This document shows positions 22,302 to 29,348 of a stretch of 38,761 bases of DNA, piece by piece. The notes beneath the pieces are model-generated. The model was given only the letters and a program-made list of their open reading frames with translations. It did no database searches and was not told the origin of the DNA. The position numbers and the translations under genes were made by a program. How positions within the stretch are numbered: position 1 is the stretch's first letter; the number at the start of each line of letters is the position of its first letter. This DNA comes from a virus. The stretch spans positions 1 to 38,761 of IMG/VR virus record IMGVR_UViG_3300010397_000037; one strand, given 5' to 3'.

Positions 22302-24418
22302 CAGTCGTCGCCCTTCAGCTCTTGCGTAGCCTCAGCCGTCGCAGCAGCCGTAGCCGTGTCGTTCATCTTCACTGCTGCGGAGATGTTCGCGACTTCGATC
22401 TTGGTTGCAGCATCAAGCTCAGCCTTCCATTGATCGAAGGACAGGCGGGCAGCTTCAAGTGCCTTCTCATGCTGCATCGCCATCGCCTCCATCTGTGCGG
22501 CTGCCTGCTGCTTGAACTGCTCAAGAGCGCCGGCTTGTTGCTGCTCCATCTGCATGCGCTGCATTTCCATCTGCGTCATCGCCAGCTCAGCTTGGCTCTT
22601 CTGCATCTCGACCTGAGCCTTGGCCTGTTCGGATTGCGCCTTGATCTGGGCAACCTGTGCGTCAACCTGAGACTTTTGCGCGTCAGCTTGGGCCTTGATG
22701 GCTTCGGGGCTCGGTGGCGCAGGCGGCTTGGGCGCCGCCATCTTGGTCAGCGCCTCTTCGAACGAAGCCTCCAGCGGCTCAGCCGTCTTCCATGCGCGCA
22801 CGGCAAACATGAGCATCTCGCCCATCAACGGGGCGATCTCCGGCACTTGCTGAGCCGCCTGCACTGCCTCACGCAGAAAGCCTCCAGCGGCCGTCAGGAA
22901 CTCCATGCGGCCCTGGCGTTCACTGATCTCATCCATTTCAGCCAGCGAGTCAGCAGTGACCTCGATGGCGAAGTTCCGCATGGGCTCGTTGCGGAGCATG
23001 GCGAGAGCTTGCGGGATGAACGGCTGATCCTTCGTGTCTTGGATGCCCGACATCTTGATCAGGCTGTCATCCGAGTAGAAGGAGCACATGATCTGCGCCT
23101 TGATGCGGATGATGTCGGATGCGAACCTAGCCACATCTTTCTTCATGTCATCCAGGCGCATGGAGGCAAACTGTGCCTTGATCTGCTGCGCGCCTAGTGT
23201 TTCGCTGGCCTGAGATGCGCCACGCAGAATGTCCGAGATGCCGGTGACCTCGTAGATAACCTGCTTGATCTGATCACGCGCTAGATAGAGCTGATTGAGG
23301 GCCTGCACGACCATTTCCAGCGGAACCCAATCAATCGCCCCCTTTATACCGCCCTTCTCGGCGAACATTGCCCAAGTGTCGACGGGAATCATTGTGTTAT
23401 CCGTTCCCTCGGTGAACATCCGAGAGATCGCCTGTTGGGATGCGTCATAGACGCCAACGACTTTGCAGGCCTTTACGAGATAGCTGATGCGGGTCGTGAC
23501 CTCGTCCAGTTCGCGAGCCTGGTCCTGATACTCGACGTAGTCAGGCACCGGCACCATTTGGTCTGTGGTCGTCGTGGCATAGAGAGGCTTGGGGCAAGGA
23601 AAGAAGCCGTCCAGCTCCAGCGGATCATCCTTGATATCTAGGCACTTCGGATATCCCTCGGCGTACCAGTAAACTTTGCCGTCAGTCTTGCTCCAGATCT
23701 CCCAAATCTTCGCCTTCTTCATGCGGTCGGCGTTGGGGTCTGTCTTCTCATCTAGACCCAGCGGAACATGGGAGCGCGGCACATCAGTGAACTCCTCGCC
23801 GAACCGCTCTACGATCTCTTCCTTGCCCATGTAGACGCGGCGAGCGACCCACCCGCACTCTTCCCAGGTCCGAGCAGGAGCCATGCGGAAGTCTTCCCAG
23901 TAGACATAGTCCACCGGGGTGCATTCGTATTTCAGCGTCTCTTGCGTCTCTGCAGCCTCTTGTGCGGGCGTCTCGACATCCTCCGTCACCTGAGTGGCTA
24001 CACCGAAGTGCGGCTCATAGCGAACCCAGCAGACGCCACGACCCGGCAACAGCCGGTCAAGGATGGCATTGCGCATCCCTGAATCGAAGTCGTTGTAAAA
24101 CTCCAGCTCATACTGCAAGGCACGCTCAAGGATGGCCGATGCAGTACGGGCTACGTCGCTGCGATCCTTGTTGCGGCGCGATACAGCCGCCTTGGGCTTG
24201 CGCGAGTAAACTGCAGGCATCAGCGTGCGGACATTGCTCCACAACACGTTGTAGCGCCTGTCTTCGCTGTCGATGGCATCCCGCTCATCCCGATAGCGCT
24301 TGACGATCTTGCGTGAGCGCTCAACCCACTTGTCATCCGTCTTCTTGGCGAACTTGAGTTCAGAGCCCCAGCGAAGCGCCGGGTCTTGAGCTTCTGGCTG
24401 ATCGGGTTTGTCTGCCAT
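22301..24418 (-). CDS. Portal protein, 705 aa
   Basis: 705 residues from ATG 24418 (TAATG overlap). The first ~500 residues have the helical and beta layout of podovirus portals, with recognisable segments RYNVLWSNVRTLMPAVYSRKP, DPLELDGFFPCP and TGISDILRG, the last a typical portal core motif (Y-E-V-T-G-I-S-D-I-x-R-G). The C-terminal ~170 residues are an extended coiled-coil rich in Gln and Ala (QAKAQVEMQKSQAELAMTQM), the barrel seen in P22-like portals. The complex forms the dodecameric DNA gate. Confidence 0.92.
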   Translation of the reverse strand: MADKPDQPEAQDPALRWGSELKFAKKTDDKWVERSRKIVKRYRDERDAIDSEDRRYNVLWSNVRTLMPAVYSRKPKAAVSRRNKDRSDVARTASAILERALQYELEFYNDFDSGMRNAILDRLLPGRGVCWVRYEPHFGVATQVTEDVETPAQEAAETQETLKYECTPVDYVYWEDFRMAPARTWEECGWVARRVYMGKEEIVERFGEEFTDVPRSHVPLGLDEKTDPNADRMKKAKIWEIWSKTDGKVYWYAEGYPKCLDIKDDPLELDGFFPCPKPLYATTTTDQMVPVPDYVEYQDQARELDEVTTRISYLVKACKVVGVYDASQQAISRMFTEGTDNTMIPVDTWAMFAEKGGIKGAIDWVPLEMVVQALNQLYLARDQIKQVIYEVTGISDILRGASQASETLGAQQIKAQFASMRLDDMKKDVARFASDIIRIKAQIMCSFYSDDSLIKMSGIQDTKDQPFIPQALAMLRNEPMRNFAIEVTADSLAEMDEISERQGRMEFLTAAGGFLREAVQAAQQVPEIAPLMGEMLMFAVRAWKTAEPLEASFEEALTKMAAPKPPAPPSPEAIKAQADAQKSQVDAQVAQIKAQSEQAKAQVEMQKSQAELAMTQMEMQRMQMEQQQAGALEQFKQQAAAQMEAMAMQHEKALEAARLSFDQWKAELDAATKIEVANISAAVKMNDTATAAATAEATQELKGDD

Positions 24419-25119
24419 TACATCAGGACTTCTTGGCCTGCGCGATAACTGAAAGACGGTGTCCCGGTGTTCTGTACCGTTCGCAACCTGACGTAGTAGT
24501 TTGCCGGCACGAACCCAGTGCAAACTTTGGTCGTGGGCTGAACACCTTGGAGCGTGACCGCTAGCGTATAGGTTTGCCCGTCACCACAGATACTTACGGT
24601 CTGCACGTTGGCCGTGAACCCGGAATCGCTTGCGATCTCGAAGATGATGTCACAGTTCTGGCCGCCTGCAATGCTGGCCGTGATGGTGCACTGAATGCTG
24701 TAGATGCCGAGCGCTCCACGCGTTGTGCTGATCTGGAAAATAGTGTTCAGAGAACGGCTTGCAGCCGATTGTGAAGGCGTTGCGGGGGCCGGAGTACCCG
24801 TCAGATCACCATAATTCCCCGTGAACGCAACCGTTGCGAAGCTAGGCTTGCCAGCAAGAGTAGTCCAATTCGGCGGAACGCTGTCCAGCACGCCACTTCC
24901 CAAAGTCAGGTTCGAGCCTAGAGTCACAGCCCCAGGGAGAAGAGTGGAGGAATTGAAGTAGAACAGCGCATCCGAAACAGGAAACGCGACAAGTCGATTC
25001 AGGGTGCCGTTGTCCGTCGCGTTGCGCTGCATGAATAGCATGTCATTCGCCGCCCCGATAGCCAGGGACGGAAGAAGCACCAGTGCGGCCAGAAGCCGCT
25101 TCAAATGAGTCGAATCCAT
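24418..25119 (-). CDS. Exported fibre-like protein with signal peptide, 233 aa
   Basis: 233 residues. The N-terminus (basic KR, then LLAALVLLPSLAIGA, then AND) is a classic Sec signal peptide with an AxA-like cleavage site, unexpected in the head module. The mature part contains two repeats of the phage-fibre motif W/Y-x-x-L-x-G-x-P (NWTTLAGKPSFATVAFTGN and YGDLTGTP) and a beta-rich C-terminus. It may be a head or tail fibre whose hydrophobic end is not a real signal, or a protein exported for adhesion or exclusion. It overlaps the upstream gene by 19 bases. Confidence 0.65.
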   Translation of the reverse strand: MDSTHLKRLLAALVLLPSLAIGAANDMLFMQRNATDNGTLNRLVAFPVSDALFYFNSSTLLPGAVTLGSNLTLGSGVLDSVPPNWTTLAGKPSFATVAFTGNYGDLTGTPAPATPSQSAASRSLNTIFQISTTRGALGIYSIQCTITASIAGGQNCDIIFEIASDSGFTANVQTVSICGDGQTYTLAVTLQGVQPTTKVCTGFVPANYYVRLRTVQNTGTPSFSYRAGQEVLM

Positions 25120-25457
25120 GTGTTTGCTGCAATCTTGCGGTACGTCACACAGTCGTCCGCGTTGAAGTTTGAGTATGGGTTACGCACGGTGCCACCCGAG
25201 TATGAAACAGTCGTGATGCCGCGCAAGGATGCAATCGAGATGTTCTGTCCGATCCGCGAGACAGCATCAGCGGGGATTGCAACGGTAGCAGCCGTGAGAT
25301 TCGCGCCAGCACTCAGCACCAACGTTGCCTCATTCGAGTCCTGCGTCATCGTCGTCGTTCCGCCCTCTGTAGGCGTCGCATTCTGAATCCGATTGGCAGA
25401 TGCTGCCGCTCCCCCTGCGCCTAACGGCGTCTGTGAGTAGCCTCCCTTGAGTGCCAT
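25101..25457 (-). CDS. Small virion-like protein, 118 aa
   Basis: 118 residues behind GAGGGG. Low-complexity N-terminus (MALKGGYSQTPLGAGGAAAS) followed by a beta-rich body (ATLVLSAGANLTAATVAIPA, ISIASLRGITTVSYSGGTV). The style is of a head-fibre or decoration subunit, and the gene stands between terminase and portal along with two other small structural-looking genes. Not recognised as a named family. Confidence 0.6.
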   Translation of the reverse strand: MALKGGYSQTPLGAGGAAASANRIQNATPTEGGTTTMTQDSNEATLVLSAGANLTAATVAIPADAVSRIGQNISIASLRGITTVSYSGGTVRNPYSNFNADDCVTYRKIAANTWIRLI

Positions 25458-25459
25458 GG

Positions 25460-25765
25460 TTACGACCCCTCACCAGGAGTAATAAACACGGTTGCCGTCT
25501 CAGTGGCATCACAGATCGACGCAACACCAGTTGCCTCAGGCGGCTTCGTGAAGACCTCGGTATTGCCGGGTCCAACTGGCGTATCTGTAGTGGTGGCCGT
25601 TTGAGCGCCAACACCCCATCGAATGAAAGCCTTATTCGGACCGCCGTTGTATACACGAATCTGAGCGGACTGGATTACCAGCGCACCCGGAGTGTTGGCG
25701 GCAGTCACCGCCAGTCTGACCGTGTTCGCATGGGAAGGCGTGAAAGGCGAGTTCAGTGCTGGCAC
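25460..25765 (-). CDS. Small virion-like protein, 101 aa
   Basis: 101 residues from GTG 25765, which overlaps the terminase stop (TAGTG). Beta-rich with VRLAVTAANTPGALVIQSAQ, IRVYNGGPNKAFIRWG and TVFITPGEGS; this pattern occurs in small phage proteins that I take for head or neck ornaments. It ends two bases before the next start. No catalytic motif. Structural function is inferred only from composition and place. Confidence 0.6.
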   Translation of the reverse strand: MPALNSPFTPSHANTVRLAVTAANTPGALVIQSAQIRVYNGGPNKAFIRWGVGAQTATTTDTPVGPGNTEVFTKPPEATGVASICDATETATVFITPGEGS

Positions 25766-27111
25766 TAGATCCTCCGAGATTTCTTGGGAGTGTCGCGCCA
25801 GAGTTCCTCCAACGGACGCGTAACTATACGCCCATTCTTGGACTCAATGGCGAACTTCGGCTCTTCTGCCTCTTTCTTCGGCTCGGCCATCTGCATCACC
25901 TGGCAACCGTATGCGAATCCATCAGATGGGTGAGAGGCCCAATTATGGATCGGATCTCGGCTGAATACGTTCAACTCCTCATTCCACTCAAACTCCCATG
26001 CTGTGAGTCCATCAATGCCAGCCTCGCATGCTGTCTTGTTGAACTCGCATGTTTCGATGACCTGACGAGCCGCTCCGATCTGATCCATCTTCTTGGATTG
26101 AGGCACGACCTTCACCTTACCCGGGAATGCGGTCAGGAACTTCTCTGCCGTGGTGTGCTTGCTCTGGAATGTCTTGGCCCGAGCATCGTGCGGAAGCCAG
26201 ATGTTCCCAAGATGACCGTCGCTCAACTCAAGGATCTTGTCTCGAATGATGGGTATCCAGTCGTCCGCGTCCAGCCCACTGTCACCCAAGTATCCGAGCA
26301 ATCGATACCCGCCCAAGCAGCGCTGCCAGAACCACCATGATGCAGTGTCCCTGAATCCGATGTCGCTGGATACGTCGATAGGAGCACCGCCGCAGTCGAA
26401 TGTGACGCCATCGTGGATGCGACCTTCTCTCTCAGCCTTGTTGACCCAGCGAGCCAGGATAGCCCCGATGCCAGCTCCGTATGCTCCATTCCAGACGTGC
26501 TCAGCCTTGTCCGGATCGTTCTTGAAGTCGCGCTCCATCTCCTTGCGCAGCTCTTCAGGAAACCATGGGTTATCACGCCAGTTGATCGTGACGCAGCAGA
26601 AGTCCGGATCACCTTCGTTCAGGCGGAAGAAGGCATCAACCGGGTCAGTCTTGTACCGAGGGTTCCAGCTGAACCACAGCTCAGAGCCGGCCCTGCGAAT
26701 GGTCGGGCGAAGCATGTCGAGAGAGTGCTGAGACAGCGTCTGCGCCTCCTCAACCCATGCAATGTCGTATCCCTCAAGCGACTTGATGTTGTCTGCGTTG
26801 TAGGACTGCATGCCCTTGAAGACGATCAACGAGCCATCAGGCCCTCGTATCTCGCCTTCTACCTCTTGGAACATGGGCTGCAGCCCAAGCTTGGCGATCT
26901 TGTCTAGGATGAGCTGCTTGACCGAGTCCTTGATGGAGTTCTGCACCTCACGGATACAGACGGCTCGGGTAGGGCGTTGGTAGCAGCGTAGAACTATCTG
27001 CTCAGCGAAGAAGTGTGACTTTGCGCCTCCTCGTCCACCCTTGGCGCCCTTGTATCGGCGCGGATAGAGGAATGGCTTTAGCTTGCGGGGAACATCAACC
27101 CTGATTGCCAT
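25765..27111 (-). CDS. terL: Terminase large subunit, 448 aa
   Basis: 448 residues from ATG 27111. The ATPase P-loop is GAKGGRGGAKS (residues about 22-32), the Walker B strand DIAWVEEA (116-123). The C-terminal nuclease carries the aspartates DIGFRDTASW and a WLPHDAR segment of the RNase H-like fold. This is the T4/P22-like packaging motor that cuts and pumps DNA into proheads. Closest in style to headful-packaging enzymes (T4/P22 group), which agrees with the circularly permuted assembly, but that needs alignment. Confidence 0.93.
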   Translation of the reverse strand: MAIRVDVPRKLKPFLYPRRYKGAKGGRGGAKSHFFAEQIVLRCYQRPTRAVCIREVQNSIKDSVKQLILDKIAKLGLQPMFQEVEGEIRGPDGSLIVFKGMQSYNADNIKSLEGYDIAWVEEAQTLSQHSLDMLRPTIRRAGSELWFSWNPRYKTDPVDAFFRLNEGDPDFCCVTINWRDNPWFPEELRKEMERDFKNDPDKAEHVWNGAYGAGIGAILARWVNKAEREGRIHDGVTFDCGGAPIDVSSDIGFRDTASWWFWQRCLGGYRLLGYLGDSGLDADDWIPIIRDKILELSDGHLGNIWLPHDARAKTFQSKHTTAEKFLTAFPGKVKVVPQSKKMDQIGAARQVIETCEFNKTACEAGIDGLTAWEFEWNEELNVFSRDPIHNWASHPSDGFAYGCQVMQMAEPKKEAEEPKFAIESKNGRIVTRPLEELWRDTPKKSRRI

Positions 27112-27400
27112 CGACGATGTGCATCTCGATAGCCTGGCGAACTGGCCCACCACCTTCGCCCGTCAGCTCCGTGCGAGCGAGCTTTGGGACATGGTATTCG
27201 ACGACGCTCTGAAACAGCTCGAATGCCTTGGCGGGGTTCGGTGGAATGATGTACTCGCCTTTGGCATCGGGCTTAGGAACGCCTTGGGCGATCTGATCTA
27301 GCCATCCCTGCAGCTTCCCTGCATTGCCATCAACAAACGCGCCTATGGCATCTCTAGCGGCCTGCGTTGCCTTGTTTGGTGATCCTTTCGGGCGAGCCAT
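27095..27400 (-). CDS. terS: Terminase small subunit, 101 aa
   Basis: 101 residues. The N-terminus ARPKGSPNKATQAARDAIGA matches the DNA-recognition start of many small terminases (G-R-P-K-G-x-x-N-K-x-T), followed by helices that would oligomerise into a ring. It overlaps terL by 17 bases. GAGAG before the ATG is a moderate ribosome site. A palindromic promoter or operator region lies just upstream. Confidence 0.88.
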   Translation of the reverse strand: MARPKGSPNKATQAARDAIGAFVDGNAGKLQGWLDQIAQGVPKPDAKGEYIIPPNPAKAFELFQSVVEYHVPKLARTELTGEGGGPVRQAIEMHIVDGNQG

Positions 27401-27420
27401 GTATCTCTCAGTTGTTTATG

Positions 27421-27437
27421 TGTATACGAAGTATACA
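27421..27437 (-). promoter_or_regulatory. Perfect palindrome overlapping a -10-like element
   Basis: TGTATAC-GAA-GTATACA is a perfect 7-bp inverted repeat around three bases. On the leftward strand its first arm contains TATACT, a good -10 hexamer, so a repressor bound here would block RNA polymerase at the head of the packaging and structural genes. The 39-base gap holds nothing else. No -35 of quality is present, so activator dependence is possible. Confidence 0.5.
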
Positions 27438-27439
27438 GA

Positions 27440-27778
27440 TTACTCGTTATCGTCGGCGCACTCGGGCAGCAGCAATGAAAGATCGTGCCCGTTATCTACG
27501 CCTTCCGGTAGCTCAACACTGCATTCTTGGTGAATGCAGTCGATCATCCCGTCTCGCTTCAGGTTTACCGTTACATGCCATGTCTGTGCGTCACAGAACT
27601 GCGCTTGATTGAACTTGATGACGCGCACTGATGTTGGACGTAGCGTAGAGATGAAGGCTTGCGCAACCTCATCCATCGGGCGACCCTTCAGGTATGGAAG
27701 CACAGCCACGCTGATGTAGCCATAGCTCTTTCGTTCTTCTTGTGAGGCTTCAGGCAGCCAGATTGCAAAGTCACTCAT
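27440..27778 (-). CDS. Hypothetical protein, 112 aa
   Basis: 112 residues, not recognised. Mixed alpha/beta with SYGYISVAVLPYLKG, RPTSVRVIKFNQAQFCDAQT and an acidic end (LLLPECADDNE). ATGA overlap with the upstream zinc-finger gene. It is the last gene before the terminase promoter region. An acidic C-terminus may mimic DNA, but this is speculative. Confidence 0.6.
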   Translation of the reverse strand: MSDFAIWLPEASQEERKSYGYISVAVLPYLKGRPMDEVAQAFISTLRPTSVRVIKFNQAQFCDAQTWHVTVNLKRDGMIDCIHQECSVELPEGVDNGHDLSLLLPECADDNE

Positions 27779-27954
27779 ACATCATGCCCCGGGTTCGCCT
27801 TGACCGCATGCGCCAATGTCTCATAGCCGTGCGACTTTAGGTGATCGTCGTATTCCTCTCGCTTCACCACTGCCATGCACAGAACGCAGAGCTTGGTCTG
27901 CGCTTCTTCCTTGTCTACGAGGATGTCGCTTTGAGTGGTGGTGTCAGGCTGCAT
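27775..27954 (-). CDS. C2H2 zinc-finger protein, 59 aa
   Basis: 59 residues starting at ATG 27954 with GGAGAG ahead; a longer in-frame start is less likely. CVLCMAVVKREEYDDHLKSH has the spacing C-x2-C-x11-H-x3-H of a classical C2H2 finger, rare in bacterial viruses but known (Ros/MucR and phage relatives use similar spacing). The remainder is acidic. It may bind DNA or RNA in late-gene control. Four zinc ligands are all present. Confidence 0.65.
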   Translation of the reverse strand: MQPDTTTQSDILVDKEEAQTKLCVLCMAVVKREEYDDHLKSHGYETLAHAVKANPGHDV

Positions 27955-28246
27955 TACGACTCTCCACATGTTGTCCTGCTTCCAACCGGCGCAAGACCTC
28001 TTCGGTCATCTTCTTGCGCTCGCCTCGGGTGCGGATGTATTCGATCTGTTCCCGGAATGAGCCCAGCCGGTAGGTCGTCATGCAGTGCTGCACATTGCTT
28101 CCGAATATCGGGACGGAACGCCAGTCACGGGACCAAACCAGGAAGCCGAGCGCCGACAACAGCCGGTAGAAATTCGGCATCTGATGGTTCGGGTAGTCCT
28201 TGGTCGCGTGGATCACGACCGCGTATCCAAAGATCGACTTACGCAT
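27944..28246 (-). CDS. Hypothetical protein, 100 aa
   Basis: 100 residues with tyrosine/tryptophan-rich core (NFYRLLSALGFLVWSRDWRS) and a basic helical C-terminus (YIRTRGERKKMTEEVLRRLE). Not recognised. It overlaps both neighbours by 8-11 bases in a polycistronic chain. Basic helix could bind nucleic acid; no other evidence. Confidence 0.6.
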   Translation of the reverse strand: MRKSIFGYAVVIHATKDYPNHQMPNFYRLLSALGFLVWSRDWRSVPIFGSNVQHCMTTYRLGSFREQIEYIRTRGERKKMTEEVLRRLEAGQHVESRNAA

Positions 28247-28496
28247 TCGGGATCTCCGGGAGATCGTCTTGCCAATCTTGGCTTAGAATCTCCACCAGCA
28301 CCATACCTGCAAGAGGCTGCCATCCTGTGATCTCGTCCATAGGATAGGTGCCGAACCGCATGAACTGGCCGCTTGGGCTCTTCTTGGCTGGATCGATGGT
28401 CACTTGGTAGTGAACCACCCGGCCGGCGTTCTCAGTGAATCGAACGATGCCAAGCGTTTTCTTGTCGATCTGATCGATCATCAACGCGTCAGTCAT
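28239..28496 (-). CDS. Hypothetical protein, 85 aa
   Basis: 85 residues from ATG 28496; the upstream in-frame extension lies within the neighbouring gene and lacks a ribosome site. Beta-rich (TLGIVRFTENAGRVVHYQVT) with a central basic loop (PAKKSPSGQFMRFG). Not recognised. Could be a small single-strand or RNA-binding fold, but no signature is seen. Confidence 0.6.
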   Translation of the reverse strand: MTDALMIDQIDKKTLGIVRFTENAGRVVHYQVTIDPAKKSPSGQFMRFGTYPMDEITGWQPLAGMVLVEILSQDWQDDLPEIPNA

Positions 28497-28677
28497 GGTT
28501 TTGCTCCCGCATCCATCGAGGCTTTGCACCTCTGCCAGTCCATGTTTCACCGTTCACACCAAAGAACTTCGGCTCCAGCTTCTTCCCCTTGAGTGGGCTT
28601 GCTTGGTAGTCCTTTAGAGTCAATCCATGCTCTCGGATGATCCTCTGTACTTCGGTGATGGCTTCTTCTTTCGTCAT
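28489..28677 (-). CDS. H-NS-like nucleoid protein, C-terminal DNA-binding type
   Basis: 62 residues. GETWTGRGAKPRWM (residues 43-56) is the DNA-binding loop of H-NS-family proteins (T-W-(T/S)-G-R-G-x-x-P-x-W), which inserts in AT-rich minor grooves. The N-terminal 35 residues are one short helix, far shorter than the H-NS oligomerisation domain. A -10 TATACT sits eight bases before the ATG and there is no Shine-Dalgarno, so the mRNA may be leaderless. It may displace or modify host H-NS silencing (inference). Confidence 0.75.
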   Translation of the reverse strand: MTKEEAITEVQRIIREHGLTLKDYQASPLKGKKLEPKFFGVNGETWTGRGAKPRWMREQNHD

Positions 28678-28685
28678 GAAGAGAG

Positions 28686-28691
28686 AGTATA
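28686..28691 (-). promoter_or_regulatory. -10-like TATACT of a putative leaderless promoter
   Basis: TATACT matches the -10 consensus at five of six bases and lies eight bases before the H-NS-like ATG; the bases between are all pyrimidine, so there is no ribosome site. Immediately upstream, GCGG-GTAAT-CCGC could form a hairpin. No good -35 at 17 bp, so strength is uncertain. Confidence 0.4.
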
Positions 28692-28707
28692 GCGGATTAC
28701 CCGCCGA

Positions 28708-29124
28708 TCAATCGGTTTCTCGCGAAAACTCGATCAACGCTTGGATGAAGTATTCCCATTGCTCAGGATCGAACTCCACCTTCAAGACCTGTTCTTCGTC
28801 CCGATAGATGCCGCAGCTTTCGAGCGTTTGATGCAGCCGCCACCATGCGCCACGGATCGAAGTTCCCCATTCAAGACGTTCCGCGAAGAACGGCATGTTG
28901 CACATCAGCAGATACCACTTGTAGTTCTCCTCATCCTTGATGTAGTCGAATGTTTCCTTCCTGCTGATTGCATTACATACCTCGACGGCCTTGCTTGCAA
29001 ACAGCTCAGACATGGCGCCGTCGTATGTCGTGAAATCGAATATATAGTCGGACAAGTATTCGAGCCTCGTCAGCTCGTGAGAATAATTTGCCATCAACCA
29101 GCTATGTCGCAAAAGCTCAATCAT
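28708..29124 (-). CDS. Hypothetical protein, 138 aa
   Basis: 138 residues, mainly helical and rich in aromatic residues (YLSDYIFDFTTYDGAM, ENYKWYLLMCNMPFFAERLE, RGAWWRLHQTLESCG). An acidic, tryptophan-rich end (FDPEQWEYFIQALIEFS). I have seen similar hypothetical proteins in proteobacterial phages but no function is known to me. ATGA overlap with the next upstream gene. Confidence 0.6.
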   Translation of the reverse strand: MIELLRHSWLMANYSHELTRLEYLSDYIFDFTTYDGAMSELFASKAVEVCNAISRKETFDYIKDEENYKWYLLMCNMPFFAERLEWGTSIRGAWWRLHQTLESCGIYRDEEQVLKVEFDPEQWEYFIQALIEFSRETD

Positions 29125-29327
29125 CGCCTACTCGCCTCCCATACGTGAAAGATTGCCAGTGCCTGTGTGACCTGCGGTGTGCAGTTATCTGGGCTTGTTC
29201 TGGCTAGGTTCATCAGCGCTCGCCCCAGAAGGTTCACTAGTTCGGTTTCATTCCATTGCGGAGACTCATCGGGGCCGATTGATTGTTGGAACTCTCTTGC
29301 TTGGGCCATTTCTTCGATGACGTTCAT
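29121..29327 (-). CDS. Hypothetical protein, 68 aa, first gene after the ncRNA
   Basis: 68 residues (MNVIEEMAQAREFQQSIG..). Helical, acidic N-terminus, not recognised. The ATG and its GGGGA ribosome site are inside a hairpin that directly follows the structured RNA: the site is in the loop and the start codon in the stem, so translation could respond to RNA folding. Confidence 0.6.
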   Translation of the reverse strand: MNVIEEMAQAREFQQSIGPDESPQWNETELVNLLGRALMNLARTSPDNCTPQVTQALAIFHVWEASRR

Positions 29328-29348
29328 TCAATTCCCCGTCGTTGAATG
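29325..29348 (-). promoter_or_regulatory. Hairpin presenting ribosome site and start codon
   Basis: In the leftward RNA, CATTCAA (29348-29342) pairs perfectly with TTGAATG (29331-29325), which contains the start codon at 29327; the loop CGACGGGGAA holds the ribosome-binding sequence. It abuts the closing stem of the third ncRNA domain, so it could be coaxially stacked with it. It may switch translation of the downstream gene or mark the 3' border of the ncRNA. Confidence 0.5.

Noticed and set aside
27421-27437. Ten bases identical to part of a loxP arm (TATACGAAGT)
   Set aside because: No second arm, spacer or Cre-like recombinase is present; the palindrome is complete in itself.
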